This document shows, in pieces, positions 17,821 through 26,074 of a stretch of 57,938 nucleotides of DNA. Position 1 is the first letter of the stretch, and each line of letters begins with the position of its first letter. The translations under genes were made by a program, and so were the position numbers. The DNA is from Bifidobacteriaceae bacterium UBA2724 (lineage in GTDB: Bacteria; Actinomycetota; Actinomycetes; Actinomycetales; Bifidobacteriaceae): NCBI GenBank assembly GCA_002353815.1, contig DEKK01000010.1:1-57938 (forward strand). Reading direction: 5' to 3'. A model generated the notes under the pieces. It was not told where the DNA came from and did no database searches. It saw nothing but the letters and a program-made list of their open reading frames with translations.

Positions 17821-19314
17821 ATGGTCGACGGTGCCGGCAACAAGGCCGCGGACGTTGAGATGAGCCAGTACGTGGCTGACCGCGCCCGGGTCAACGAAGA
17901 CAAGATCCGGCAGGATGACGAGATCATCAGCGAATTCGGTGACTACAGCTACGGATGGCACGATTCCGACGAGGCGGGAAAGGCCGCGAAGAAAGGCATC
18001 AGCGAGGACGTGGTCCGCGCCATTTCCGCCGACAAGAACGAGCCGGAGTGGATGCTCGACTACAGGCTCCAGGGATACCGGGACTTCGTGAACCGTCCGA
18101 TGCCGCAGTGGGGCGTCGACCTCACGGGTTTCGACGCCGATGACTTCAAGTACTACGTCAAGCCGCTGGACAGGCAGGCGACGACGTGGGATGAACTGCC
18201 GTCCGACATCAAGAACACGTACGACAAGCTCGGAATCCCCGAGGCGGAGAAGAAGCGCCTCGTGGCCGGCGTCGCCGCGCAGTACGAATCCGAGGTCATC
18301 TACAATTCGATCCGCGAGGACCTCAAGAAGCAGGGCGTGATCTTCGTCGACACGGACACCGCCGTGCGGCAATACCCCGACCTCGTGCGCAAGTACTTCG
18401 GCAAGTGCATCCCGAGCAACGACAACAAGTTCGCGGCGCTCAACACCGCGGCGTGGTCCGGCGGCTCGTTCGTGTACGTGCCCAAGGGCGTCCACGTCGA
18501 CATCCCCCTCCAGGCGTACTTCCGCATCAACACGCCGAACATGGGACAGTTCGAACGCACGCTCATCATCGCGGACGAAGGCTCCTACGTGCATTACGTC
18601 GAGGGGTGCACGGCTCCGATCTATTCGACCGACTCGCTGCATTCCGGCGTCGTCGAGATCTTCGTCGAGCCGCACGCCCGCGTGCGCTACACGACTGTGC
18701 AGAACTGGTCGAACAACGTCTACAACCTCGTGACGCAGCGCGCCTACGTGCGCGAGGGCGGCACCATGGAATGGGTGGACGGCAACATCGGTTCGAAGGC
18801 CACCATGAAATACCCGGCCTGCATCCTCGCCGAGCCGTATGCCAGCGCTTCCACCATGACGCTGAGCTTCGCCTCGCAGGGGCAGTACCAGGACACAGGC
18901 GCCAAGATGATCCACCTTGCGCCGCACACGAGCTCGCAGATCGTGTCCAAGTCCATCTCGCGCGCGGGCGGCCGTTCCGCCTACCGCGGACTCGTCAAGA
19001 TCATCGACGGTGCGGAAGGCTCGAGCTCCTCCGTGGTGTGCGACGCCCTGCTCGTCGACGAGATCTCCCGGTCCGACACGTACCCGCATGTCGACGTGCG
19101 CGAGGACGACGTGCGCATGGCCCACGAGGCGACGGTGTCCAAGGTGTCCGAGGACCAGCTGTTCTACCTCATGAGCCGCGGCATGACCGAGGACGAAGCC
19201 ATGGGCATGATCGTGCGTGGCTTCGTCGAGCCGATCTCGCGCGAGCTGCCGATGGAATACGCGCTCGAACTCAATCGTCTTGTGGAACTCCAGATGGAAG
19301 GATCGGTGGGCTGA
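17821..19314 (+). CDS. sufB: Fe–S cluster assembly protein SufB
   Basis: This 497-residue scaffold subunit of the SufBC2D complex assembles iron–sulfur clusters in the cytoplasm. Typical blocks are visible: PEWMLDYRLQGYRDF, GKCIPSNDNKFAALN, YVPKGVHVDIPLQAYFRIN, VEGCTAP and the C-terminal ATVSKVSEDQLFYLMSRG. ATG 17821 lies 5 bases after AAGGAGG; a GTG at 17815 overlaps the ribosome site. It heads a run of overlapping genes: its stop TGA overlaps the sufD ATG by one base. Confidence 0.96.
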   Translation: MVDGAGNKAADVEMSQYVADRARVNEDKIRQDDEIISEFGDYSYGWHDSDEAGKAAKKGISEDVVRAISADKNEPEWMLDYRLQGYRDFVNRPMPQWGVDLTGFDADDFKYYVKPLDRQATTWDELPSDIKNTYDKLGIPEAEKKRLVAGVAAQYESEVIYNSIREDLKKQGVIFVDTDTAVRQYPDLVRKYFGKCIPSNDNKFAALNTAAWSGGSFVYVPKGVHVDIPLQAYFRINTPNMGQFERTLIIADEGSYVHYVEGCTAPIYSTDSLHSGVVEIFVEPHARVRYTTVQNWSNNVYNLVTQRAYVREGGTMEWVDGNIGSKATMKYPACILAEPYASASTMTLSFASQGQYQDTGAKMIHLAPHTSSQIVSKSISRAGGRSAYRGLVKIIDGAEGSSSSVVCDALLVDEISRSDTYPHVDVREDDVRMAHEATVSKVSEDQLFYLMSRGMTEDEAMGMIVRGFVEPISRELPMEYALELNRLVELQMEGSVG

Positions 19315-20582
19315 TGACCTCGTCCCCTGAAATCGCCATGCCGGCGGCGGACCCCAAGGATCCGTATGCGATGCCGGCCCTCATGCCGTCCAGCGCAGAC
19401 CGGGCGATCCGTTCGTTCGACTACGCGGACTTCGACATCCCCACGCGCAAGCAGGAGGATTTCCGCTACACGCCTGTCGAGCGCGTCGAGGAATTCTTCC
19501 AGCCGTTCGCTTCTTCCGATGACGTGACGGCCACCGTCGGCATGATCGACGGCTCCGCGCTCCCCGACACCGTCACCGTGCGCACCGCGTCCAAGGAGGA
19601 AACGGGCGTCCCCGCGGTCGGCGAACCCGCGGACCGCATCGAGGCCATCGAATGGGCCGCCGCGCCGTCGGAACTCGTCATTGACATCAGGGCAGACACG
19701 CCCACGCCAGTGCTCGTGGATGTCTCCGGGCACGGCCTCGACCTCGCCGCGCTGCACATCGTCATCGTCGCCCGCCCGCACGTCCGGGCCGATGTCGTCA
19801 TCGAGCACACCGGCAGCGCGCGTCTGGCAGAAGGCGTCGAGGTCACCGCCATGCAGGGCAGCGAGCTGTCCGTCACCTCGGTGCAGGAATGGAACGACGA
19901 CTCGAAGCACGTGGGCGGCCACCGCCTGCGCATCGGCGCCGAGGCCACGCTGCGCCACAGCGTCGTCACTCTGGGCGGCGACGTCGTGCGCCTGCGCATG
20001 GACCAGGATTTCGACGGCCCGCATGCCAAATCCGACATGCTCGGCATTTACTTCGTGGGCGCCGGCAAGCATTACGAGCATCGCACGATGGTGGTGCACA
20101 ACCACCCGGAGTGCATGAGCCGCGTCATCTACAAGGGCGCGCTGAGCGGCGAGCACGCGCACAGCACGTGGGTGGGCAACGCGCTTATCGAGCCGACCGC
20201 GCCCGGCACCGATTCCTACGAGCTCAACCGCAACCTCGTGCTCACCAAGGGCGCGATCGCCGATTCCGAGCCGAACCTCGAAATCGAGAACGGCAACATC
20301 GTGGGCGCCGGCCATGCAAGCTCCGTCGGACGTTTCGACGAGGAGCAGCTGTTCTACATGGAATCCCGTGGCGTGCCCGAAAGGCAAGCCCGCAAGCTTG
20401 TCGTGCACGGATTCTTCAAGGAACTCGTCGACCAGGTCGGCATCCCGCAGATCGACGACCGCATCATGGCGACGCTCGACGCGCGCCTCGACGAGTCCGT
20501 CGCTGCGCCGATCGCGGAAAAGGCGGACGACGGCACCGCGAACAACAACGAGAACTACGCACACAATCAGGAGGAGAACTGA
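19314..20582 (+). CDS. sufD: Fe–S cluster assembly protein SufD
   Basis: This 422-residue protein is the SufB paralogue that partners with it in SufBC2D, needed for iron acquisition by the scaffold. The SufBD beta-helix region covers the C-terminal two thirds, with KGALSGEHAHSTWVGNALIEP and ESRGVPERQARKLVVHGFF typical of SufD. It starts in a TGATG overlap with sufB and ends in a TGATG overlap with sufC, indicating translational coupling. The C-terminal 20 residues are acidic and Asn-rich. Confidence 0.94.
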   Translation: MTSSPEIAMPAADPKDPYAMPALMPSSADRAIRSFDYADFDIPTRKQEDFRYTPVERVEEFFQPFASSDDVTATVGMIDGSALPDTVTVRTASKEETGVPAVGEPADRIEAIEWAAAPSELVIDIRADTPTPVLVDVSGHGLDLAALHIVIVARPHVRADVVIEHTGSARLAEGVEVTAMQGSELSVTSVQEWNDDSKHVGGHRLRIGAEATLRHSVVTLGGDVVRLRMDQDFDGPHAKSDMLGIYFVGAGKHYEHRTMVVHNHPECMSRVIYKGALSGEHAHSTWVGNALIEPTAPGTDSYELNRNLVLTKGAIADSEPNLEIENGNIVGAGHASSVGRFDEEQLFYMESRGVPERQARKLVVHGFFKELVDQVGIPQIDDRIMATLDARLDESVAAPIAEKADDGTANNNENYAHNQEEN

Positions 20583-21358
20583 TGTCAACCCTCGAAATCA
20601 AGGACCTTCGCGCATCGGTCGAGACGAAGGAAGGCCGTAAGCAGATCCTCAACGGCGTGAACCTCACCATCGAATCCAACACGACGCACGCCATCATGGG
20701 GCCCAACGGGTCGGGCAAGTCCACGCTCGCCTACACGCTCGCAGGGCATCCCAAGTACCAGGTCGACGGCGGCGAGGTGCTCCTCGACGGCCAGAACCTG
20801 CTGGAGATGACCCCCGACGAGCGCGCCCGCGCTGGCTTGTTCCTTGCCATGCAGTACCCGGTGGAGGTGCCGGGCGTGTCGATGACCAACTTCCTGCGCA
20901 CCGCCGTGACCGCCGTGCAGGGCAAGGCCCCGTCGATCCGCACATGGACGAAGGAGCTGAGCGAAGCGATGGAGCGCCTGCGCATGGACCCCAAGTTCGC
21001 CCAGCGTTCCGTCAACGAAGGATTCTCCGGCGGCGAGAAGAAGCGCGCCGAGGTGCTTCAGCTCGAACTGCTGCGCCCCAAGTTCGCCATCCTTGACGAA
21101 ACGGACTCCGGCCTGGACGTCGACGCCCTGCGCATCGTCTCCGAAGGCGTGAACCGCGCCAAGGAAAACACGGGCATGGGCATCATGATGGTGACGCACT
21201 ACACCCGAATCCTCAAGTACATCAAGCCCGACGTCGTCCATGTCTTCGCGCACGGACAGGTCGTCGAGACGGGCGGCCCCGAGCTCGCCGACGTGCTCGA
21301 GGAGGAGGGCTACGACAAGTATCTCCCCGAAGGCACCACGGAATCCGCGCTCGCGTGA
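20582..21358 (+). CDS. sufC: Fe–S assembly ATPase SufC
   Basis: This 258-residue ABC-type ATPase energises SufB/SufD. Walker A is GPNGSGKST (about residues 40–48), the signature is FSGGEKKRAEVLQ and Walker B is FAILDETDSGLD, all in the SufC-specific form. AGGAGG lies within the end of sufD, and the start overlaps the sufD stop by one base. A 275-base gap separates it from sufS. Confidence 0.97.
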   Translation: MSTLEIKDLRASVETKEGRKQILNGVNLTIESNTTHAIMGPNGSGKSTLAYTLAGHPKYQVDGGEVLLDGQNLLEMTPDERARAGLFLAMQYPVEVPGVSMTNFLRTAVTAVQGKAPSIRTWTKELSEAMERLRMDPKFAQRSVNEGFSGGEKKRAEVLQLELLRPKFAILDETDSGLDVDALRIVSEGVNRAKENTGMGIMMVTHYTRILKYIKPDVVHVFAHGQVVETGGPELADVLEEEGYDKYLPEGTTESALA

Positions 21359-21633
21359 CTTCCCGGGCCGCGTGCCATGCCTTCCTCGGTGACAGGCACG
21401 GTGCGCGGCGCATGCGAAACGGGCCGCTGCTCATGGCGCGGTCGTCGCCTTCCCGCGGCGCCCCATGATGGGTGGCCTCGCAGATCCCTCTTCGATGCAC
21501 CGGGGTTCGCCGGTGGTACCAGCAGGCCCATTCGCGTGCGCATGTCACGCGACCCCAGGGTGCAACGCCACACCGCGCGGCGTCCTTCCCTTGACTCCCC
21601 ACACAACGGTTTGCAGAAAGCACAGTGACAGGC
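21359..21633. other. gap between sufC and sufS
   Basis: No gene is seen. TTGACT at about 21591–21596 could be a -35 box for a separate sufS promoter, but no matching -10 is clear. The gap is GC-rich with short inverted repeats and no T-run terminator. Confidence 0.35.
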
Positions 21634-22908
21634 ATGGTTGATTTCGACGCCATTCGCGCCCAATTCCCGATTCTTGACCAGCAGATCCACGGTCATCCCT
21701 TCGTGTACCTCGATTCCGGCGCGACCGCGCAGAAACCCGAATGCGTCATCGAGGCGGAAAGCGAGTTCTACCGCACCATCAACGCGGGCGTGCACCGCGG
21801 CGCGCACGAGCTCGCGGCGCGCAGCACCGAGGCCTTCGAACGCGCGCGCGCCCAGGTGGCGCGACTCGTCGGCGCGAACTCCGCGGAAGGCGAGGAAGAG
21901 ATAGTCGTCACATCCGGGGCAACCGGAGGGCTCAACGAGCTCGCCACGGCCTTCGGCAACGCGAGCCTCGGCCGCGGGGGAGAGGCGGCGCGCCGCTTCG
22001 CCCTCGGACCCGGCGACGAGATCGTCGTCTCGAAGGCCGAGCACCACTCGGTGCTGCTGCCGTTCCAGGAGCTTGCCGCCCGCACCGGCGCCACCCTGAA
22101 ATGGCTCGACCTCACCGAGGACGGTCGCGTGCGCATCGACAACCTGGACGAGGTCATCACCGACCGCGCCAAGGTCGTCGCCGTCACCCACGTGTCGAAC
22201 GTCACTGGTGCCATCACCGACGTGCCTCCGATCGTGCGCCGCGCCCATGAGGTCGGCGCGATCTTCATCCTTGACGCCTGCCAGTCGGTGCCGCACATCC
22301 GCGTCGATGTCAAGGCGCTGGACGTGGACTTCGCCTGCTGGAGCGCCCACAAGATGTATGGCCCCACTGGCGTCGGGTTCCTCTACGGCAAGCGCGACCT
22401 GCTCGAGGCGCTGCCGCCGGCGAACTTCGGCGGATCCATGGTGGAGCTCGCATGGATGGACAGACCGGCGCAATACATGGAGCCGCCGGCGCGCTTCGAG
22501 GCCGGCACCCAGCCGGTGGCGCAGGTCGTCGCGGCGGGCGTCGCGGCCGAATGGATGATGAACATCGGCATGGATGCGATCGCCGAGCACGAACGCATGC
22601 TCACCGACAGGCTTCTTTCCATCGGCGACATCGAGGGCGTGCGCATCCTTGGGCCCGCGAACGACCGTGACCGCGTCGGCACCGTCGCGTTCGACGTCGA
22701 CGGCGTGCATCCCCATGACGTCGGTCAGTTCGTCGACGCCGAGGGCATCGCCATCCGCGTGGGGCACCATTGCGCGCAGCCGGTGCACCGTCACTTCGGA
22801 CTCTATGCGTCGAACCGCATCTCGTGCGGCGTCTATAACAATCTCGATGACATCGACCGGGTGCTCGACACGGTGTCGCGCGTGCGGGGATTCTTCCTCG
22901 GCAAGTGA
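21634..22908 (+). CDS. sufS: cysteine desulfurase SufS
   Basis: This 424-residue PLP enzyme takes sulfur from cysteine to supply cluster assembly. The PLP lysine is in SAHKMYGPTG (K240) and the persulfide cysteine in RVGHHCAQP (C380), the group II (SufS) form. The N-terminal YLDSGATAQKP block is conserved. The start is ATG 21634 or GTG 21625 three codons earlier; neither has a strong ribosome site, and GAAAG fits the GTG slightly better. It passes sulfur to SufU, encoded next. Confidence 0.95.
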   Translation: MVDFDAIRAQFPILDQQIHGHPFVYLDSGATAQKPECVIEAESEFYRTINAGVHRGAHELAARSTEAFERARAQVARLVGANSAEGEEEIVVTSGATGGLNELATAFGNASLGRGGEAARRFALGPGDEIVVSKAEHHSVLLPFQELAARTGATLKWLDLTEDGRVRIDNLDEVITDRAKVVAVTHVSNVTGAITDVPPIVRRAHEVGAIFILDACQSVPHIRVDVKALDVDFACWSAHKMYGPTGVGFLYGKRDLLEALPPANFGGSMVELAWMDRPAQYMEPPARFEAGTQPVAQVVAAGVAAEWMMNIGMDAIAEHERMLTDRLLSIGDIEGVRILGPANDRDRVGTVAFDVDGVHPHDVGQFVDAEGIAIRVGHHCAQPVHRHFGLYASNRISCGVYNNLDDIDRVLDTVSRVRGFFLGK

Positions 22909-23034
22909 GACGGCGCCTGGCGAGTGAGACGGCGCAGAAACGCCGAGGTCTGGGGGACGCCGTCGCGGTGATGGCGCGCGGACCTCGGGGCGGCGCCCGC
23001 CGACGGCCCATCGGAGAACAACGAAAGGCAGACA

Positions 23035-23667
23035 ATGGATTTCGGATCTGACGGTCTGGAACAGATGTACCAGGAGGTCATTCTCGAAGCCTCCCGTGCG
23101 CGGAGCGGCAGCGAGCATTTCGCGCCGGACCTCGCCGACGAGAACGCGGATGCCGCCGGTACCTCGACGTTCACGGCGACGCATGAGTACTGCGTGACGG
23201 GGCAGTCGCACCAGTTCAACCCGACGTGCGGCGACGAAGTGACGCTGCGCGTGGAGCTCACGGACGGTTCCGACGGCAAGCCGACGCGCATCGAGAAACT
23301 CACGTGGGACGGGCATGGGTGTTCCATCTCGCAGGCCAGCCTGTCGATCATGCACGACATGGTCGAAGGCCGGACCGTGGACGAGGCGATGCATCTTTCC
23401 GGCCTCTTCCACCGCCTCATGGAGTCCCGCGGCAAGGGGCTGGACTCAGACGACGAGATGGACGAGCTCGATGACGCCGTGGCGTTCCAGGGCGCGTCGA
23501 AGTTCCCCATGCGCATCAAGTGCGCGCTTCTGGGCTGGGATGCCATGAAGGCGTCCGTCGCCCAGGCGATGGCGCACGTCCGGCATGGCGCCGATGGCGC
23601 GGCGACGCCGGCGGAAGACGCGGCCGATGTCGCGGAACCCGCAGATTCCCCCACGAAGGAGGCATGA
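23035..23667 (+). CDS. sufU: SufU-type Fe–S scaffold / sulfurtransferase
   Basis: This 210-residue protein is a zinc-binding SufU that accepts persulfide sulfur from SufS. The three conserved cysteines are in NPTCGDEV (C65), GHGCSIS (C96) and RIKCALLGW (C163), with the SufU-type insertion between the last two. It is longer than typical SufU (about 150) because of an N-terminal insert and an acidic Ala/Pro C-terminal tail. GAAAGG precedes the ATG. Its stop overlaps the next gene's start region. Confidence 0.94.
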   Translation: MDFGSDGLEQMYQEVILEASRARSGSEHFAPDLADENADAAGTSTFTATHEYCVTGQSHQFNPTCGDEVTLRVELTDGSDGKPTRIEKLTWDGHGCSISQASLSIMHDMVEGRTVDEAMHLSGLFHRLMESRGKGLDSDDEMDELDDAVAFQGASKFPMRIKCALLGWDAMKASVAQAMAHVRHGADGAATPAEDAADVAEPADSPTKEA

Positions 23668-24320
23668 TGGCCAACGACAACCTGGTGCCGCAGCCTGACG
23701 ATTCCATCCTGCGCGCCGTCAACAACGCATTGGGCGACGAGCAGACCGCCGAGACGGTGGTGCGCAACCCCGCCGCGACGGGGCAGATCATCAAGGCCGC
23801 CGAAAGCAACGGACGGCTTTCGGCATCGGCCACGGGCGGGAAGGACGCCGCTTCTGCGACTTCCGAAAGCACCCTCGCAGCGCAGGACGCTCCGATTTCC
23901 GCAGCCGCCGACGACGTGCAGGCGCAAGCGCGCAAGATCGCCGCAGACCACCAGAAGGGCGAGATCCCTCTCACGGCCGTTGACGCCATCGGGCGCGCGA
24001 CCGCGCAGGACGTGAAAGAGGCGCTGCACCAGGTCATTGACCCTGAGCTCGGCGTCGACGTCATCGACCTGGGGCTTGTCTACGGCATCGAAATCGACAA
24101 CCTCGGCCGTGCAATCATCACCATGACTCTGACGACCCCCGCATGCCCGCTCACCGGCCTCATCGAGGACGAGTGCGCGTCGGTGCTCGCCGGCCTGGTG
24201 GAGGAATTCCGCATCGATTGGACGTGGACGCCGCCGTGGGACGTGAGCATGATGACGCAGGAAGGCGCCGACCAGATGGCGGCGCTGGGATTCAACCCCG
24301 GGAACCTGCCGAAATACTGA
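23667..24320 (+). CDS. sufT: SufT-like MIP18/DUF59 protein with N-terminal extension
   Basis: This 217-residue protein ends in a MIP18 (DUF59) domain: KEALHQVIDPELGVDVIDLGLVYG, the TTPACPLTG cysteine loop, and WTPPWDVSMMT. SufT-type proteins help mature Fe–S proteins. The first ~110 residues form an unusual Ala/Ser-rich extension absent from ordinary DUF59 proteins. The ATG at 23667 shares its first base with the sufU stop, 4 bases after GAAGGAGG; ATG 23664 is an alternative. It closes the suf operon, before a strong terminator. Confidence 0.88.
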   Translation: MANDNLVPQPDDSILRAVNNALGDEQTAETVVRNPAATGQIIKAAESNGRLSASATGGKDAASATSESTLAAQDAPISAAADDVQAQARKIAADHQKGEIPLTAVDAIGRATAQDVKEALHQVIDPELGVDVIDLGLVYGIEIDNLGRAIITMTLTTPACPLTGLIEDECASVLAGLVEEFRIDWTWTPPWDVSMMTQEGADQMAALGFNPGNLPKY

Positions 24321-24325
24321 CAGCG

Positions 24326-24368
24326 AGTGGCGGCGCCGCGATGCCCTGCGGCGCCGCCACTGTCGTTT
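24326..24368 (+). terminator. terminator of the suf operon
   Basis: AGTGGCGGCGCCGC (24326–24339) pairs perfectly with GCGGCGCCGCCACT (24348–24361), followed by GTCGTTT. It may also serve the convergent methyltransferase gene. Confidence 0.8.
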
Positions 24369-24500
24369 GGAGTGTCGCGTTGTTTGGGACGGCTGGGGTC
24401 CGCTGGCAGTGCGCGACAGTGCGCAGGCGATGGACCCCGGCCTTGTGCGGCAGTGCACGGAAGGCCTTGCACGGAGCCGGCAGTGTGCAGGGTGGCGGGG

Positions 24501-25364
24501 CTAGTCCATCTGCGTCGCGTAGAACGCCACCGCGGTGCTGGCGGCGACGTTGAGCGAATCCACGCCGTGGTACATGGGGATTTTCACGGTCAGGTCAGTG
24601 CGGGCGATCGTACGGTGCTTGAGGCCGTCGCCTTCCGTACCGAAGACGAGCGCGATCTTGCCGATGCTCTGGGGGTCGTCGCAGGGCAGGTGGAGACGAC
24701 GGGTGAGCTCCTGCATGCTGATCGAGTCATCGGTCAGCGCCATGGCGACGGTGGTGAATCCCAGGCCGTGCAGCTGCGCGAGGCCGGCATCGGGCCAGTC
24801 GTGCACGTCGGATCCGATGCGGGTCCACGGCACCTGGAACACCGTGCCCATGGACACGCGTGCGGCGCGACGGTACAGCGGGTCGCCGCACGATGGGGTG
24901 ACAAGCACGGCGTCCACGCCTAGCGCGGCGGCGGACCGCATGATTGCGCCGACGTTGGTGAAATCCACGATGTTTTCCATCACCGCCACACGGCGTGCGC
25001 CGGAGCAGACGTCTTCGACCGAGGGGAGCGGCCACCGGTGCATCGCGCACAGCGCGCCACGGTGCATGCGGTATCCGGTCAACTGCTTGAGCAGGGCGGG
25101 GGACGCGACGAAGATCGGGATGTCGGGGCCCCATTCGGCGTCGATCTGCGCGAATTCGCGCGTCATGCCCTCCAGCCACGGTTCTTCCACGAGGAACGAC
25201 AGCGGCTCCACGTGGGCATCGAGAGCGCGGTCGATGACCTTGGGGCTTTCGGCGATGAACATGCCCTTTTCGGGCTCGAGCCGGTTGCGCAGCTGTATCT
25301 CGGTGAGCTGCGTGTAAGCGGCGAGACGGGGGTCGTCGAGCGTGTCGACGTGAACAATCTGCAT
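24501..25364 (-). CDS. TrmH/SpoU-family RNA 2'-O-methyltransferase
   Basis: This 287-residue protein is a SPOUT-class methyltransferase that 2'-O-methylates rRNA or tRNA. The three SpoU motifs are clear: NIVDFTNVGAIMRSAAALG, LVFGTEGDGL and IPMYHGVDSLNVAASTAVAF. An N-terminal substrate-binding domain comes first. The start ATG (complement of 25362–25364) is preceded by GAGG; a longer open frame to 25439 lacks a site. A TACAAT -10 box lies about 38 bases upstream on this strand. The target nucleotide is not identifiable from the sequence. The gene converges on the suf operon. Confidence 0.9.
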   Translation of the reverse strand: MQIVHVDTLDDPRLAAYTQLTEIQLRNRLEPEKGMFIAESPKVIDRALDAHVEPLSFLVEEPWLEGMTREFAQIDAEWGPDIPIFVASPALLKQLTGYRMHRGALCAMHRWPLPSVEDVCSGARRVAVMENIVDFTNVGAIMRSAAALGVDAVLVTPSCGDPLYRRAARVSMGTVFQVPWTRIGSDVHDWPDAGLAQLHGLGFTTVAMALTDDSISMQELTRRLHLPCDDPQSIGKIALVFGTEGDGLKHRTIARTDLTVKIPMYHGVDSLNVAASTAVAFYATQMD

Positions 25365-25401
25365 TTTGGGTACCTCGCAGGACAAACACGGAACTCTCCA
25401 C

Positions 25402-25407
25402 ATTGTA
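25402..25407 (-). promoter_or_regulatory. -10 box TACAAT for the methyltransferase gene
   Basis: Read on the minus strand the hexamer is TACAAT, about 38 bases before the start codon. No -35 consensus is visible. Confidence 0.45.
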
Positions 25408-25518
25408 GACGGCATGCGCAAGGTCGGGCCGGCGTGCATGGCGAAGGGGCGCTACCGTGGTCTCGGGGCGGGGCGGATCCGATGTTTTGCCGATGGACGT
25501 CAGCGCGACACGCCGAAG

Positions 25519-25546
25519 TTGCCAAGTGGGATATACATGTTAATAT
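25519..25546 (+). promoter_or_regulatory. promoter of tRNA-Leu
   Basis: TTGCCA (25519–25524) and TAATAT (25541–25546) are 16 bases apart in a locally AT-rich stretch, about 40 bases before the mature tRNA. A GTTGC/GCAAC hairpin follows in the precursor leader. Confidence 0.6.
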
Positions 25547-25585
25547 ATACAACTGTTGCGCTAAAGAGCAACAACAAATGAAAAT

Positions 25586-25674
25586 GTCCGGGTGGCGGAA
25601 TGGTAGACGCGCTAGCTTGAGGTGCTAGTGGCTATTTTTAAACGGCCGTGCGGGTTCAAGTCCCGCTCCGGACA
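25586..25674 (+). tRNA. tRNA-Leu (anticodon GAG)
   Basis: This is an 89-nucleotide class II tRNA. The acceptor stem GTCCGGG pairs with TCCGGAC (one G·T). The anticodon arm is CTAGC-TTGAGGT-GCTAG, giving anticodon GAG, which reads CTC/CTT leucine codons. A long variable arm is present, and the T arm is GCGGG-TTCAAGT-CCCGC. Discriminator A is followed by CGAG, so CCA is not encoded. Confidence 0.95.
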
Positions 25675-26074
25675 CGAGTTCATGCAAGGGCTTCTGAGAA
25701 ATCGGAAGCCCTTTGTGCGTTTAAGCCGTTTGTGTATTTAAGTGCTTTGCGTATGCGAGTCCTTTGCGTATTTCCAGTTCTGAGTATCCCAGCCCTTCAT
25801 ACATTCGGCGTGCGGATTCGGCCGGGCATCTCGATTTCGGTATCCCGGTCATTGCCTTCTCCTGTTTCTGCGGTATTGGATTCTGACGGTTTCGGTTTCT
25901 GGCGGTTTCGGATACGCTGACGATGTCCGGTCCGTCGAAGGCGCCGCGGCCGGGGGACGCAGGAAGGCCACGGCGCGGGATGGGAAGAATGGGTCTGAGC
26001 CAGCCGTTACTCTGATTGACAAGGTTGCGACAGGGGTCGCGAACCGATAGGGAAACCACAGGACAGGGGATCGC
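25675..26074. other. AT-richer region downstream of tRNA-Leu
   Basis: It holds the tRNA terminator and then repeated short motifs (GTATTTAAG, TTTGCGTAT, CGGTTTC). Base composition is lower in GC than its neighbours. A minus-strand frame (about 25721–26059) contains AESARRMYEGLGY, reminiscent of an acetyltransferase C-terminus, but no complete gene. No integrase is seen. Confidence 0.45.
25686..25714 (+). terminator. terminator of tRNA-Leu
   Basis: AAGGGCTTC (25686–25694) pairs with GAAGCCCTT (25705–25713), followed by TGTG after CTTT. It begins 12 bases beyond the tRNA. Confidence 0.75.

Noticed and set aside
25721..26059. Minus-strand gene beside tRNA-Leu
   Set aside because: Only a short acetyltransferase-like phrase is recognisable. 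There is no complete fold, and the frame overlaps the tRNA terminator region and a promoter-like zone.
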